From: Alkalicaulis satelles
GTDB lineage: Bacteria; Pseudomonadota; Alphaproteobacteria; Caulobacterales; Maricaulaceae
Assembly (NCBI RefSeq): GCF_008630495.1
Contig: NZ_VWOJ01000003.1
Coordinates: 1 to 64,000, forward strand
Length of the DNA stretch: 64,000 bases
Direction of reading: 5' to 3'
Of the stretch, positions 16,021 to 25,401 are shown piece by piece (within the stretch, counting starts at the first letter, position 1; each line of letters starts with the position of its first letter). The translations under genes were made by a program, and so were the position numbers. The notes beneath the pieces are model-generated. The model ran no database searches and had not been told where the DNA came from. It was given only the letters and a program-made list of their open reading frames with translations.

Positions 16021-18135
16021 CTAGATCTGGCCCACGGTCTTCAGCCGCGCGCTGGCGTGAATTTCATTCTGGCTCATCACCACGGTCTGCGGGCGGAAGC
16101 GCTCGGCCAGCGAGCGCACATAGGGCCGCGCCTGCGGGCTGGTCAGCAGCACCGGCACATCACCCGCCGACCCGGCGCGTTCGAAGGCGTCGCGCACCTG
16201 GGCCACGAAATCACGCAGGCGCGAAGGCGCGAGCGCCAGCTGGCGCCGGTCACCCTCCCCGATCAGCGCTTCAGCAAACGCCTGCTCCCATTGCGGGCTC
16301 AGCGACAGGACGGGCAAAGCGCCGTCGGGTCCCTTGTTGGCGTAGCAGATCTGGCGCGCCAGGCGGGTGCGCACATGCTCGGTGACCGCGTCGAGATTTT
16401 GCGTCGCGCCCGCCGCTTCGGCGATGGCCTCCACGATGGCGGCCAGATCACGGATTGAGACGCGCTCCTTCAGGAGGTTCTGCAGGATGCGCTGGATGCC
16501 CGCCCGGGTGATCTGGGACGGGGTGATGTCTTCGAGCAGCTTCTTGTGCTCTTTCGACAGGGCGTCGAGCAGTTTCTCGGTCTCCGCATAGGACAGGAGA
16601 TCGGCCATGTTCTCGCGCAGGATTTCGGTCAGATGGGTAACCAGCACGGCGGCCGGGTCCACCAGCGTATAACCGCGGAAGGTGGCCTCCTCGCGCAAGT
16701 TTTCCTCGATCCAGGTGGCCGGCAGGCCGAAGGCGGGCTCTTTAACGTGCGCGCCAGGCAGCTCGACCTGACCGCCCGCCGGGTCCATGGCCAGGATGTG
16801 GCGCATTTTCAGCTCGCCAAAGCCCGCCTCCATCTCCTTGACGCGGATCAGGTATTGCTCGCCGGGCATTTGCATGTTGTCGACAATGCGCACCGAGGGC
16901 AGAACGAAGCCGGTCTCCTGGGCCAGATTGCGCCGCAGCGCCTTGATCTGGTCGGTGAGCCGGCGCCCCTCCACATCATTGATCAGGGGCAAGAGCCCGT
17001 AGCCCAGCTCGATCTTGAGCTCGTCGATATGCAGCGTGTCCTCGATGGGCGGCTCGGCGACGGCGGCGTCTGCAGCCGCCTTGTCGGCCTGTTCGGTCTT
17101 TTTCGATTCCACGTCAGCGATGCGCGCATCGCGCCTTCGCCCGCTTATCACCGCGCCCGCGCCGGCGGCGGCGGCCAGGATCGCGAACGGAATCAGCGGC
17201 ATGCCCGGCAAAAGGCCGATGGCCAGGGCAGACCCCGCCACCATGCCCAGCGAAGCGGGATTGGCAGAGAGCTGGCCGAACACCGCCTTGTCGGCCTCGC
17301 CGTCCACGCCCGCCTTGGACACCAGAAGACCGGCGGCCAGCGACACGATCAGGGCCGGGATCTGGGACACCAGCCCGTCGCCGATGGTCAGGGTGGAATA
17401 GGTGTTGGCCGCATCGCCGAACGCCATGCCCGACTGGGCCACGCCGATCACCATGCCGCCGATCAGATTGATCGAGGTGATGAGAATGCCCGCCACCGCG
17501 TCGCCGCGCACGAATTTCGAGGCGCCGTCCATGGCTCCGAAGAAGTTGGACTTGTCCTCCAGCTCCTTGCGCCGGTCCTTGGCTTCCTGCTCGGTGATCA
17601 GGCCTGCCGACAGATCGGCGTCGATGGCCATCTGCTTGCCCGGCATGGCGTCCAGGGTGAAGCGCGCGGCCACCTCCGCGATGCGGCCCGAACCCTTGGT
17701 GATGACCACGAAGTTCACGATCACCAGGATGATGAAGACGATGATGCCGATGACAAAATTGCCCTGCATCACGAACGAACCGAAGGCCTGGATGATCTCG
17801 CCCGCCGCCATGGTGCCGGTATGGCCTTCGGACAGGATCAGACGCGTGGAGGCGATATTGAGCGCCAGGCGCAGCATGGTCGCGATCAGCAGGATCGCGG
17901 GAAAGGCGGTGAACTCCAGCGGCGTGCGGATGAACAGCGCCGTCATCAGGATCAGCACCGAAAAACAGATCGACACCGCCAGCGCCACGTCCAGCAGGAC
18001 ACGCGGCAGGGGCAGGAGCAGCATCACCAGAAGGGTGAGCACGCCCACCGCCATGATGATGTCCCCGCGCGCCAGGCGCCGGCCGAAAGCCGCCCAGTTG
18101 AAACCGGCGGTGCTGGAGGCGGGTGTATCGGTCAT
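16021..18135 (-). CDS. flhA: FlhA, flagellar export gate protein
   Basis: 704 residues, full length. Eight hydrophobic segments occupy roughly residues 25-330, including the FHIPEP-family stretch FTAFPAILLIATMLRLALN. The long cytoplasmic loop contains ITKGSGRIAEV and DAMPGKQMAIDADL. The rest (about 350-704) is the cytoplasmic FlhA-C domain that docks export chaperones and substrates. It is part of the leftward fliF operon, 18 bp after flbD. Confidence 0.97.
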   Translation of the reverse strand: MTDTPASSTAGFNWAAFGRRLARGDIIMAVGVLTLLVMLLLPLPRVLLDVALAVSICFSVLILMTALFIRTPLEFTAFPAILLIATMLRLALNIASTRLILSEGHTGTMAAGEIIQAFGSFVMQGNFVIGIIVFIILVIVNFVVITKGSGRIAEVAARFTLDAMPGKQMAIDADLSAGLITEQEAKDRRKELEDKSNFFGAMDGASKFVRGDAVAGILITSINLIGGMVIGVAQSGMAFGDAANTYSTLTIGDGLVSQIPALIVSLAAGLLVSKAGVDGEADKAVFGQLSANPASLGMVAGSALAIGLLPGMPLIPFAILAAAAGAGAVISGRRRDARIADVESKKTEQADKAAADAAVAEPPIEDTLHIDELKIELGYGLLPLINDVEGRRLTDQIKALRRNLAQETGFVLPSVRIVDNMQMPGEQYLIRVKEMEAGFGELKMRHILAMDPAGGQVELPGAHVKEPAFGLPATWIEENLREEATFRGYTLVDPAAVLVTHLTEILRENMADLLSYAETEKLLDALSKEHKKLLEDITPSQITRAGIQRILQNLLKERVSIRDLAAIVEAIAEAAGATQNLDAVTEHVRTRLARQICYANKGPDGALPVLSLSPQWEQAFAEALIGEGDRRQLALAPSRLRDFVAQVRDAFERAGSAGDVPVLLTSPQARPYVRSLAERFRPQTVVMSQNEIHASARLKTVGQI

Positions 18136-18153
18136 GCGTGTTTACGCGTCTCC

Positions 18154-19515
18154 TCAGGCCGCGCCGGCGCGGGTTTCGCCCGGCGCGGGGATGTCCACCC
18201 CGGCGTCGGAATAGAGCTTGAGCTTGTTGCGCAGGGTACGGATGGAGATGCCCAGAATGGTCGCCGCATGGGTGCGGTTGCCCAGGCAATGGTCGAGCGT
18301 GTCCAGGATCAGGTCCTGCTCCACCTCGGCCACGGTGCGCCCGACCAGGTGCGCGGCCTCGTCCGCGGCTTCGGCCGCCCGGCGCGCGATCTGGCCGCCA
18401 TAGGCGTTGAAGGGCGAGCCGTCGGGCGAGCGGATGGCCTCGGGCGTAATCTGGTCGCCCACCGCCAGCAATACGGCGCGGTGCATGGCGTTTTCCAGTT
18501 CGCGCACATTGCCCGGCCATTCGCGCGTGGTGATCTGGGCGCGCGCGGCCTCGGACAGCGGGCGGTACTCCACCCCGTTGGCCTTGGCGTATTTGCGCAG
18601 GAAATGATCGGCCAGCGCCACCGCGTCCTCGGGCCGCTCGCGCAAAGGCGGGACAGCGAGATTGACCACGTTGAGGCGGAACAGGAGGTCCTCGCGGAAA
18701 CTGCCCTCACGCACAGCCTGACGCAGATCGCGGTTGGAGGTGGCGATGATGCGGATATTGACCTTCACCGGCTTGGCGCCGCCCACCCGGTCGATCTCGC
18801 GCTCCTGCAGGGCGCGCAGAAGCTTGGCCTGCAGGCGCACATCCATCTCGGAGATTTCGTCGAGCAGGAGCGTACCGCCATCGGCCTCCTCGAACTTACC
18901 CACGCGCCGGGCCACCGCACCGGTAAAGGCGCCTTTCTCGTGGCCGAACAGCTCGGATTCCAGGAGGTTTTCCGGGATCGCAGCGCAATTGACCGAGACA
19001 AACGGCTTGGATGCGCGTTTGGATTTCTTGTGCAGATGGCGCGCCATCACCTCCTTGCCGACGCCGCTCTCGCCGGTGATCAGTACGGAGGCTTCAGACG
19101 GCGCGATGCGCTCGGCCAGCTCCACCACCGTCAGCATGGCCGGGTCGCGCGCCACCAGCGGGCGCTCGTCGTCCGACACCGCCGCCAGCACCGCACCGAT
19201 GAGGTCGGGATCGGGCGGCAGGTGGATGAATTCCTTGGCGCCCGACCGGATCGCGCCGGCCGCCGCTTCAGGGCGCACATTCACCCCGCACGCCACCACC
19301 GGCACCACGATGCGCTCGGCCTCATTGGCGGCGATCAGCGCACCGATATCCAGCGACACGTCCACCATCAGAAGGTCCGCCCCGCGCCCGGCGCGCAGGT
19401 AAGCGGTGGCCTGGGCGATGGTGTCGACCTGGGCCACCTTGGCCCCGCGGTCCATGGCGATCTTGGTGGCGGCGGTGGATTGTCCGCCCAGGGATCCCAC
19501 GATCAGAACTCGCAT
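18154..19515 (-). CDS. flbD: FlbD, sigma-54-dependent flagellar activator
   Basis: 453 residues. The AAA+ domain has Walker A GESGVGKE (148-155), the sigma-54 contact loop GAFTGA (195-200) and Walker B TLLLDE (215-220). A Fis-type HTH lies near 415-440 (NRTHAATILGISIRTLRNKL). The N-terminal 115 residues resemble a receiver, but the acidic pair after beta-1 is replaced by GS; a possible acceptor Asp remains in LLMVDVS. In Caulobacter FlbD activates late flagellar genes and represses fliF without a classical kinase. Its place between fliN and flhA matches that family. Likely targets are the GG-N10-GC promoters between fliK and flgK. Confidence 0.92.
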   Translation of the reverse strand: MRVLIVGSLGGQSTAATKIAMDRGAKVAQVDTIAQATAYLRAGRGADLLMVDVSLDIGALIAANEAERIVVPVVACGVNVRPEAAAGAIRSGAKEFIHLPPDPDLIGAVLAAVSDDERPLVARDPAMLTVVELAERIAPSEASVLITGESGVGKEVMARHLHKKSKRASKPFVSVNCAAIPENLLESELFGHEKGAFTGAVARRVGKFEEADGGTLLLDEISEMDVRLQAKLLRALQEREIDRVGGAKPVKVNIRIIATSNRDLRQAVREGSFREDLLFRLNVVNLAVPPLRERPEDAVALADHFLRKYAKANGVEYRPLSEAARAQITTREWPGNVRELENAMHRAVLLAVGDQITPEAIRSPDGSPFNAYGGQIARRAAEAADEAAHLVGRTVAEVEQDLILDTLDHCLGNRTHAATILGISIRTLRNKLKLYSDAGVDIPAPGETRAGAA

Positions 19516-19550
19516 CGGTCAGCTCCTCAGGTCTGCGGCTTGGCGGCGGG

Positions 19551-19913
19551 TCATGCGGCGTCCCCGTCCTTGATGATTTCGGTCATGGTCACGCCCAGCC
19601 GGTCTTCAACGACCACCACCTCGCCGCGCGCGACCAGGCGGTTATTGACGTAGATATCGATGGCCTCGCCCACCTTGCGGTCCAGCTCCAGCACCGATCC
19701 GGAAGTGAGTTTCAAAAGCGAGTTCACATCGATATGGGACTTGCCCAGCACGGCGGAGATATTGACCGGCACGTCGAAGACCGGCGCCAGATCGACCGCC
19801 GTGCGCACCGCATCCTCGATCAGGGACTGGCTCGAATCGGGCGTCTGGGCCAGCTCGCCGCCACCGGCTTCGGACTGGGACAACTCGTCCAGCTTGAGAT
19901 CATCCTGGGCCAT
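19551..19913 (-). CDS. fliN: FliN, flagellar motor switch protein
   Basis: 120 residues, full length for FliN. The C-terminal SpoA domain (about 45-115) reads VFDVPVNISAVLGKSHIDV in outline, then GSVLELDRKVGEAIDIYVNNRLVARGEVV. It forms the C-ring base with FliG and FliM and helps dock the export ATPase complex. AAGGAG precedes the ATG. It lies between fliH and flbD in the operon. Confidence 0.95.
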   Translation of the reverse strand: MAQDDLKLDELSQSEAGGGELAQTPDSSQSLIEDAVRTAVDLAPVFDVPVNISAVLGKSHIDVNSLLKLTSGSVLELDRKVGEAIDIYVNNRLVARGEVVVVEDRLGVTMTEIIKDGDAA

Positions 19914-19924
19914 CTTGGTCTCCT

Positions 19925-20593
19925 TCAGGCGGCCTCGCCGCCAGTCTCACTCTCTGAGCCAGCCGCATCGGCAGCCCCCTCTCCCGCCGGTGCGGCGAGC
20001 CATTTCTCCGCCGCCGCCTGCAGGCGCGCGGCAATATCCGATGCGGTGCGCTCTATGGCGCCCGCGCGCCATTCCAGCACCACATCGCCGGGGGCGGCTT
20101 CGGCATCGGCGCGCACGATCACAGCGCCTTCAAACCCCATCAGCTGCGCCTGCTCGTAGAGGCGTTCAGCCATGCTGTCGGCCAGCGCCGGCGCCACGCG
20201 TACGGCCAGGCGCGGCTCGGCGCGCAGCTCGGCCATGGCGTCGCGCACGCAAGCCTCCACCGTATCGGCGCCAAAGCGTTCCAGCGCCGCGCCGGCGATC
20301 ACGCCGGCAGCGGTGAGCGCCAACCGCACCGCATCTTCTCGCAGGGCTTCGGATTCCGCGTCCATGCGCGCCAGCACGGCCTGCATGCGCCCGGCGATCT
20401 GACGCAAAGCCTCCGCCGCCGCGGCGGCGGAGCGGGACTCCTCTGACGCTGCGGCTTCGCGCGCCGCGGCGTCGGCCAGGCTGCGCGCTTCGTCCTCAGT
20501 GAACACGCGGCGCACCTTCTCGCCATCGCGCAGCACGGTCCCGTCCGGAGCGTATTCCCGGTCAAAGGCGAAGCGGGTGAAATGGGATGTCAT
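19925..20593 (-). CDS. fliH: FliH/FlbE-like flagellar assembly protein
   Basis: 222 residues. The N-terminus (FTRFAFDREYAPDGTVL) suits FliH/FlbE of Caulobacterales. The middle (about 40-110) is an Ala/Glu-rich helix, probably coiled coil. The C-terminal part with VRVAPALADSMAERLYEQA resembles the FliH globular domain. FliH regulates the FliI export ATPase; fliI itself is not in this window. The position between fliG and fliN supports the call more than the sequence does. Confidence 0.8.
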   Translation of the reverse strand: MTSHFTRFAFDREYAPDGTVLRDGEKVRRVFTEDEARSLADAAAREAAASEESRSAAAAAEALRQIAGRMQAVLARMDAESEALREDAVRLALTAAGVIAGAALERFGADTVEACVRDAMAELRAEPRLAVRVAPALADSMAERLYEQAQLMGFEGAVIVRADAEAAPGDVVLEWRAGAIERTASDIAARLQAAAEKWLAAPAGEGAADAAGSESETGGEAA

Positions 20594-20603
20594 CGCCGCC
20601 TCC

Positions 20604-21641
20604 TTAATAGATCAGCTCGTCCTCGCCGCCGCCGTCGGCGATGAGGATTTCGCCCTTGGCGGCGAGGTCTTTGGCCAGATTGACCATGGCCTGCTGGGCC
20701 TGATCCACGTCTTTCAGGCGCACCGGGCCCATGGTGGCCATGTCCTCGCGCAGGATTTTCGCCGCGCGCTCGGACATGTTGGAGAAGAACAGATCGCGCA
20801 GCGTGTCCGAGGCGCCTTTGAGAGCCAGGCCCAGCTGGTCCTTGGGCACAGAGCGCATCAGGGTCTGCACCCCTTGCGGGTCGAGCTTGCCGAGATCTTC
20901 AAACACGAACATCAGCGAGCGGATTTTCTCCGCGCTGTCCCGGTTGCGCTCCTCCAGCGTGGCCAGGAAGCGGTTCTCGGTCTGGCGGTCGAAATTATTG
21001 AAGATGTCAGCCATCAGCTCATGGCTGTCCTGCTTGGAGGTCCGCGCCAGATTGCTCATGAACTCGGTGCGCAGCGTGTCCTCGATCTTTTCCAGGATCT
21101 CGCGCTGCACCGGCTCCATGCGCAGCATGCGCATCACCACCTCCAGGGCGAAGTCCTCCGGCAGGGCCGCCAGCACCCGGGCGGCGTGCTCGGACTTGAT
21201 CTTGGACATCACCACCGCGACGGTCTGTGGATATTCATTCTTGAAATAATTGGCGAGGACGACCTCGTTCACATTGGCCAGCTTGTCCCACATGGTGCGC
21301 CCGGCCGGGCCGCGCAGCTCCTCCATGATGGTCTCGACCTTCTCCTCGGGCAGGAAGGAGGAGAGAATGCGCTGGGCCTGCTCCACCGAACCGGTGATGG
21401 AGCCGGTGGAGGACATGGAGCCGACAAACTCCAGGATCAGCTTCTCCACCACGCTGGCGGTGACATTGCCAAGCCCGACCATGGCCTGGGAGACGACGCG
21501 GATTTCCTCGTCATCCATCATCTCCCACAAACGGCGCTGCTCATCGCCCAGCGCCAGCAACAGGACAGCGGCCTTTTCCGGCCCGGCCAGCCGGCCCGGA
21601 TCATCAATCTTGCGAAGGGCGCCCGCCTTGGTGGCCATCAT
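20604..21641 (-). CDS. fliG: FliG, flagellar motor switch protein
   Basis: 345 residues, full length. The three FliG domains are present, with [17 protein letters not shown] at the start, the middle-domain [13 protein letters not shown] segment, and a C-terminal domain with the charged torque helix ([21 protein letters not shown]). It links the MS ring to FliM/FliN and contacts the stator. Its ATG overlaps the fliF stop (ATGA), so the two are translationally coupled. Confidence 0.97.
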   Translation of the reverse strand: MMATKAGALRKIDDPGRLAGPEKAAVLLLALGDEQRRLWEMMDDEEIRVVSQAMVGLGNVTASVVEKLILEFVGSMSSTGSITGSVEQAQRILSSFLPEEKVETIMEELRGPAGRTMWDKLANVNEVVLANYFKNEYPQTVAVVMSKIKSEHAARVLAALPEDFALEVVMRMLRMEPVQREILEKIEDTLRTEFMSNLARTSKQDSHELMADIFNNFDRQTENRFLATLEERNRDSAEKIRSLMFVFEDLGKLDPQGVQTLMRSVPKDQLGLALKGASDTLRDLFFSNMSERAAKILREDMATMGPVRLKDVDQAQQAMVNLAKDLAAKGEILIADGGGEDELIY

Positions 21642-23281
21642 GCGTCCTCATGCATCCAGGTGCGCAGAATGCTCATGGTCTCGTCGGGGTGCTGGTCGAC
21701 CAGCGCGGCCACCTTGCGCACAGATGATTTCTTCACCTGTCCGTCGATCTGGGCCACGTCGATGCGCTCCTCATCCGTTTCGCTCTCGGGCAGGAGCGCC
21801 TGGTCCTCGCCGTCCACGCGCCCGGGCAGTTGAGCCTGTGCTGACCGCCCAGGCAGCGCGGCTGCGCCCGGCTCGCCCGCCGCAGCCAGGGCCGGGGCAG
21901 ATCCGCCCACCGCGCCGCGCACCAGCGGGCGGGCCACCAGAATGACGATCAGCAGGCCGATCAGGGCGATCACCGCCAGCTCGGCGATGCGCAACATGTC
22001 AGAGCGCTCCAGCCGCAGGCCTTCGGGCGCGGCCGTGCCGGCGTTGAGGTCTGGACGCGAGAAGGCCATCTGGGCGACTTCCAGCACATGGCGCTCACCA
22101 TCGATGGCGCGCACATCCATGCCTGCGGCCGCGGCCACCAGGGCGCGTATGCGCTCCATTTCTTCAGCCGGGCGCGGCTCATAGGCGATGGCGCCGCCTT
22201 CCCCGCGCACCGCGCGCTCGTCCACAGCCACCGAGACCGACAGCCGGCGCAGCGCGCCAGGCTCCACCACCCGGGTGCGGGTGGTGCGCGAGTTTTCAAA
22301 ATTGCGCACATTGTTGGAGCGGCGCGACATGGACATCTGACCCGCCCCGGCGGCCTCTTCGGCGCCAGGCTGGTTCTCGCTCACCGACACCGCCCCGTCG
22401 CGGCCCGGCTCCTGGGATTCCTCGCTCTGCACCTCGCGGCTGACCTCGACCTGGCCATCGGGATCAAAGCGCAGCTCGGTCTCGGTCAGGCTCTCGCGGT
22501 CCAGCTCGGCTGTGACCACCACGCGCGCCGCGCCAGGGCCGACCACGCCCTCAACCACATCCAGAATGCGCTGGCGCAGCGCGCTCTCCAGCCCGGAGCG
22601 GCGCTCTTCGATGACCGCGCCCGACACGCTGTCGCCCTCGCTGGGACTGGCCAGAAGCCGGCCCTGATCATCGGCCAGGGTGATGCGCGTGGGGCTGAGG
22701 CCCGGCACGGCGGTGGCGATGAGATTACGGATGGTGGCGACCTGGCCCTGATTCAGCTCACCGCTGACGGTGATCACCACCGAGGCTGACGGTTCCTGCT
22801 GCTCACGTGAGAACAGACGCCGCTCGGGCAGCACCAGATGCACGCGCGCGCCGGACACCGCGTTGATAGCGTTGATGGAGCGCGCCAGCTCTCCCTCCAG
22901 CGCCCGGCGCGCATTGACGTTCTGGACAAAGCTGGTGGCGCCGATCCCGTCATTGGTGTCGAAAATCTCGTAGCCCACCGAGCCAAAACCCAGCGCGCCG
23001 CCAGACGCCACGCGCAGGCGCGCCTGATCGACCTGATTGGCGGGCACATACACCGCCGTGCCGCCTTCGCGCAGCTCGAAGCGAATGCCCGCCGCCTCCA
23101 GGCGTTCGGTCACCGAAGCCGCGTCGCGCGGCTGCAATCCGGAATACAGCAGCGCCTGGGAGCCGCCGCCGGGATTGACCAGCAGCAGAATAAGCGCCAG
23201 CGCCACCCCGGCGGTCAGGCCGAAGATCAGGCTGAGCCGGCCAATTCCCAGACGGGAGAGCTGTTCAAATAACGCGTTCAC
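21638..23281 (-). CDS. fliF: FliF, flagellar MS-ring protein
   Basis: 547 residues. A transmembrane helix lies near 18-35 and a second near 435-460. The ring-building YscJ/FliF domains lie between, with [22 protein letters not shown] and the SVSVAVDE stretch. The C-terminal tail ([24 protein letters not shown]) is the FliG-binding region. It starts at GTG with a weak ribosome-binding site. First gene of a leftward operon running through flhG. A CtrA-like box lies 78 bp upstream. Confidence 0.96.
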   Translation of the reverse strand: MNALFEQLSRLGIGRLSLIFGLTAGVALALILLLVNPGGGSQALLYSGLQPRDAASVTERLEAAGIRFELREGGTAVYVPANQVDQARLRVASGGALGFGSVGYEIFDTNDGIGATSFVQNVNARRALEGELARSINAINAVSGARVHLVLPERRLFSREQQEPSASVVITVSGELNQGQVATIRNLIATAVPGLSPTRITLADDQGRLLASPSEGDSVSGAVIEERRSGLESALRQRILDVVEGVVGPGAARVVVTAELDRESLTETELRFDPDGQVEVSREVQSEESQEPGRDGAVSVSENQPGAEEAAGAGQMSMSRRSNNVRNFENSRTTRTRVVEPGALRRLSVSVAVDERAVRGEGGAIAYEPRPAEEMERIRALVAAAAGMDVRAIDGERHVLEVAQMAFSRPDLNAGTAAPEGLRLERSDMLRIAELAVIALIGLLIVILVARPLVRGAVGGSAPALAAAGEPGAAALPGRSAQAQLPGRVDGEDQALLPESETDEERIDVAQIDGQVKKSSVRKVAALVDQHPDETMSILRTWMHEDA

Positions 23282-23358
23282 GTGCGATGGGCCCCGGCCC
23301 CTGCCTGATCCGGAGCGCGCCCGCGGCGTCCGGTAGGCAAGTTTTTCCCACCGCCCGC

Positions 23359-23375
23359 GTAAACGAGGCCTTAAC
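23359..23375 (-). promoter_or_regulatory. Candidate CtrA box upstream of fliF
   Basis: On the gene strand the sequence reads GTTAAGGCCTCGTTTAC, matching TTAA-N7-TTAA at seven of eight positions. It lies 78 bp before the fliF start. A CcrM-type GAATC is 5 bp further upstream. A closely related 17-mer precedes sciP. Confidence 0.55.
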
Positions 23376-23452
23376 AGCTTGAATCAGAATGCACTGCGGG
23401 CGCGCGCCGGATCACTGGCGCGCGCCCGCAGCGAAATCCGCTGTGAAACGGC

Positions 23453-23725
23453 CTATTGGCGGTATTGCTGGATGCGCGTGGTGCGCAGACCCGCCAGGCC
23501 ATGGCGGTCAATGGCGCGCTGCCAGGAGAGGAATTCCTCCACCGTCAGCCGGTAACGGTCGCACGCTTCGTCCAGGCTCAGGAGCCCGCCGCGCACCGCC
23601 GCCACGACCTCGGCCTTGCGCCGGATCACCCAACGCTGGGTCTCCGGGCTCGGCAGATCGGCCACTGTGAGCGGGCTGCCATCCGGCCCGATCACATAGT
23701 TTTCCTTCTTCGCTCGACGTTCCAT
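23453..23725 (-). CDS. sciP: SciP, CtrA inhibitor (DUF1153)
   Basis: 90 residues from the ATG at 23725 (AAGGA eight bases upstream); two earlier in-frame starts (TTG 23743, ATG 23734) lack spacing. The core YVIGPDGSPLTVADLPSP, WVIRRKAEVVAAVRGGLLSL and TVEEFLSWQRAIDRHGL is the DUF1153 domain, a Trp-repressor-like HTH. In Caulobacter SciP binds CtrA and blocks transcription of CtrA-activated genes in swarmer cells. Its position between fliF and flgE is, as I recall, the Caulobacter arrangement. Confidence 0.95.
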   Translation of the reverse strand: MERRAKKENYVIGPDGSPLTVADLPSPETQRWVIRRKAEVVAAVRGGLLSLDEACDRYRLTVEEFLSWQRAIDRHGLAGLRTTRIQQYRQ

Positions 23726-23818
23726 CCGACCCATCCTTGTCAACAGGCGCGTCTGACGCGCGCCCTTTTGATGGAGCCGTTATACCGCAAGCGTCTTTCT
23801 GAACCTCTAAAGCCCAGA

Positions 23819-23835
23819 GTAAACAGAGCCCTAAC
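23819..23835 (-). promoter_or_regulatory. Candidate CtrA box upstream of sciP
   Basis: On the gene strand GTTAGGGCTCTGTTTAC matches TTAA-N7-TTAA at six of eight positions and shares 13 of 17 bases with the box upstream of fliF, at a similar distance (94 bp) from its start codon. Confidence 0.5.
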
Positions 23836-23856
23836 CCTGAATTGATAAAAAATTCA

Positions 23857-23878
23857 CCCCGGCGCTGACGCGCCGGGG
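23857..23878 (-). terminator. Terminator of the fliK-flgD-flgE operon
   Basis: Arms CCCCGGCGC and GCGCCGGGG pair perfectly around a TGAC loop. On the minus strand the hairpin is followed by TGAATTTTTTATC, a strong T-run. It lies 44 bp beyond the flgE stop and separates the hook operon from sciP. Confidence 0.92.
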
Positions 23879-23921
23879 CTTGAAGTAACGCCGGTGGGAC
23901 GGCGGGAAGAACCAGTCAGGC

Positions 23922-25313
23922 CTAGCGTTTCATCTGGATAGCTTCGGCGAGCATTTCGTCCGCCGTGGTGATGATGCGCGAGGAGGCCGAATAGGCGCGC
24001 TGGGTGATGATCAGGTCAGAGAACTCGGTGGCGATATCCACGTTGGAGTTCTCCACAGCGCTGGATGCAATCGTGCCCGAGGCGCCGCGGCCGGGTGCGT
24101 TCATCGTGAAGGCGCCGGAGTTTTCCGTGATCTGGAACGAGGCGCCGCCCACGCTGGCCAGACCGTTGGGATTGGCCACCGTGGCCACCGGAATCTGGTA
24201 GATGCGCCGCACCACGCCATTGGTGAAGCGTGCCGAGACGAACCCGTCCTGACCCACTTCAACGCCCGCGAAAGCGCCGAAGATGGCCCCGTCCACCGTG
24301 GTGGAGTTGAGCGTAGAGGGGCTGTCGAACTGGGTGATGCCGCCCGGCGCGCCGGCAGTGCCCAGATCCAAGTTGATCGATTGCGCGCCCACGCCCGTGC
24401 CCGGCGCCCACTGCACCTGGTTGGCGCCCGGCGCGCCGGGATTGTTGGAGGCCAGGAAGTTCAGGCTGGACGGCAGGGTCGTGGCGCCCGGATTGATCTG
24501 GCCATTGGTGTCAAAGGCAATGACGCCAGTAGCGATCTGGCCGTTATTCAGGCCCGCGCCTGTGACCACATCTGAGGCCGGCTCCACATGCAGCTCCACG
24601 TGCCACTGATTGGCGGTGGTGGATTTGAGCATGGACATGGTGATGGAGCGCACCCCGCCCTGGCTGTCGAACACCTGGATGGTGCGCTGGAAGTCCGGCG
24701 CGACTGCGCCTGACGCCATATTGACCGCCGGATCGGCGGCGTCATAGGTGGCGGCCGCCGGTGAGAGACCCTGGCTCGCCTGTAAATTGGCGTTGATGCG
24801 GATGGAGGACGTGGCTTCCGCCGCGCCGCCGATATTGGACAGATTGATCGCCTCGAGCTGGTCGAGATTGGACGGGTTCTGGTTCACCGTTCCGTCCGAA
24901 CCTACCGGCCAGGCATAAAGATACATGCCCGCATCATTGCGCAGATAGCCCGATGAATCGGTCTGGAAGGCGCCCGAGCGGGTGAACAGCACCGCGTCCG
25001 TCCCCGAATTGGAGATCGGGGTGGGCCGCACCACGAAAAAGCCGTTGCCGTCAATGGCCAGCGAGGTGGGCGAGGAGCTGGGATTGAGCAGGCCCGCCGA
25101 GTTCACGTCGAGGCGCGAATTGGCGGTGACGCCCGCCGAGTTATAGCGCGCCTCGCCTGACCCTCCGATCTTGTAATTGGGGGTGAAGACCGTGTTGACC
25201 CGCTTGTAGCCGGTGGTGTTCACGTTGGCGATATTGTCCGAAATCGCCGCCAGCGCGGAGGAATTGGCCAGGAGGCCTGACGCCCCCGCGATCATGGCCG
25301 AGTTGATAGACAT
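23922..25313 (-). CDS. flgE: FlgE, flagellar hook protein
   Basis: 463 residues. It opens with the flagellar rod/hook signature (MSINSAMIAGASGLLANSSALAAISDNIANVNTTGYK in outline) and ends with SNVDIATEFSDLIITQRAYSASSRIITTADEML, the two helices that form the inner tube. The middle carries the surface D1/D2 domains. It polymerises outside the cell into the hook. Last gene of the fliK-flgD-flgE operon, followed by a strong terminator. Confidence 0.97.
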   Translation of the reverse strand: MSINSAMIAGASGLLANSSALAAISDNIANVNTTGYKRVNTVFTPNYKIGGSGEARYNSAGVTANSRLDVNSAGLLNPSSSPTSLAIDGNGFFVVRPTPISNSGTDAVLFTRSGAFQTDSSGYLRNDAGMYLYAWPVGSDGTVNQNPSNLDQLEAINLSNIGGAAEATSSIRINANLQASQGLSPAAATYDAADPAVNMASGAVAPDFQRTIQVFDSQGGVRSITMSMLKSTTANQWHVELHVEPASDVVTGAGLNNGQIATGVIAFDTNGQINPGATTLPSSLNFLASNNPGAPGANQVQWAPGTGVGAQSINLDLGTAGAPGGITQFDSPSTLNSTTVDGAIFGAFAGVEVGQDGFVSARFTNGVVRRIYQIPVATVANPNGLASVGGASFQITENSGAFTMNAPGRGASGTIASSAVENSNVDIATEFSDLIITQRAYSASSRIITTADEMLAEAIQMKR

Positions 25314-25401
25314 GACGTTCGTCTCCCACGTCCTGACCTGCTCACCCGGCTTTTGCCGGCCGGCAGGCGTGTTGTTGGGGCGCCTTCATGGCGCCCGGTT
25401 C

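Noticed and set aside
16546-19653. A 1035-codon open frame on the plus strand opposite flbD and flhA
   Set aside because: It is the antisense shadow of two certain genes in GC-rich DNA. Its translation is His/Arg/Gln-rich low complexity with no domain, and it has no start signals.
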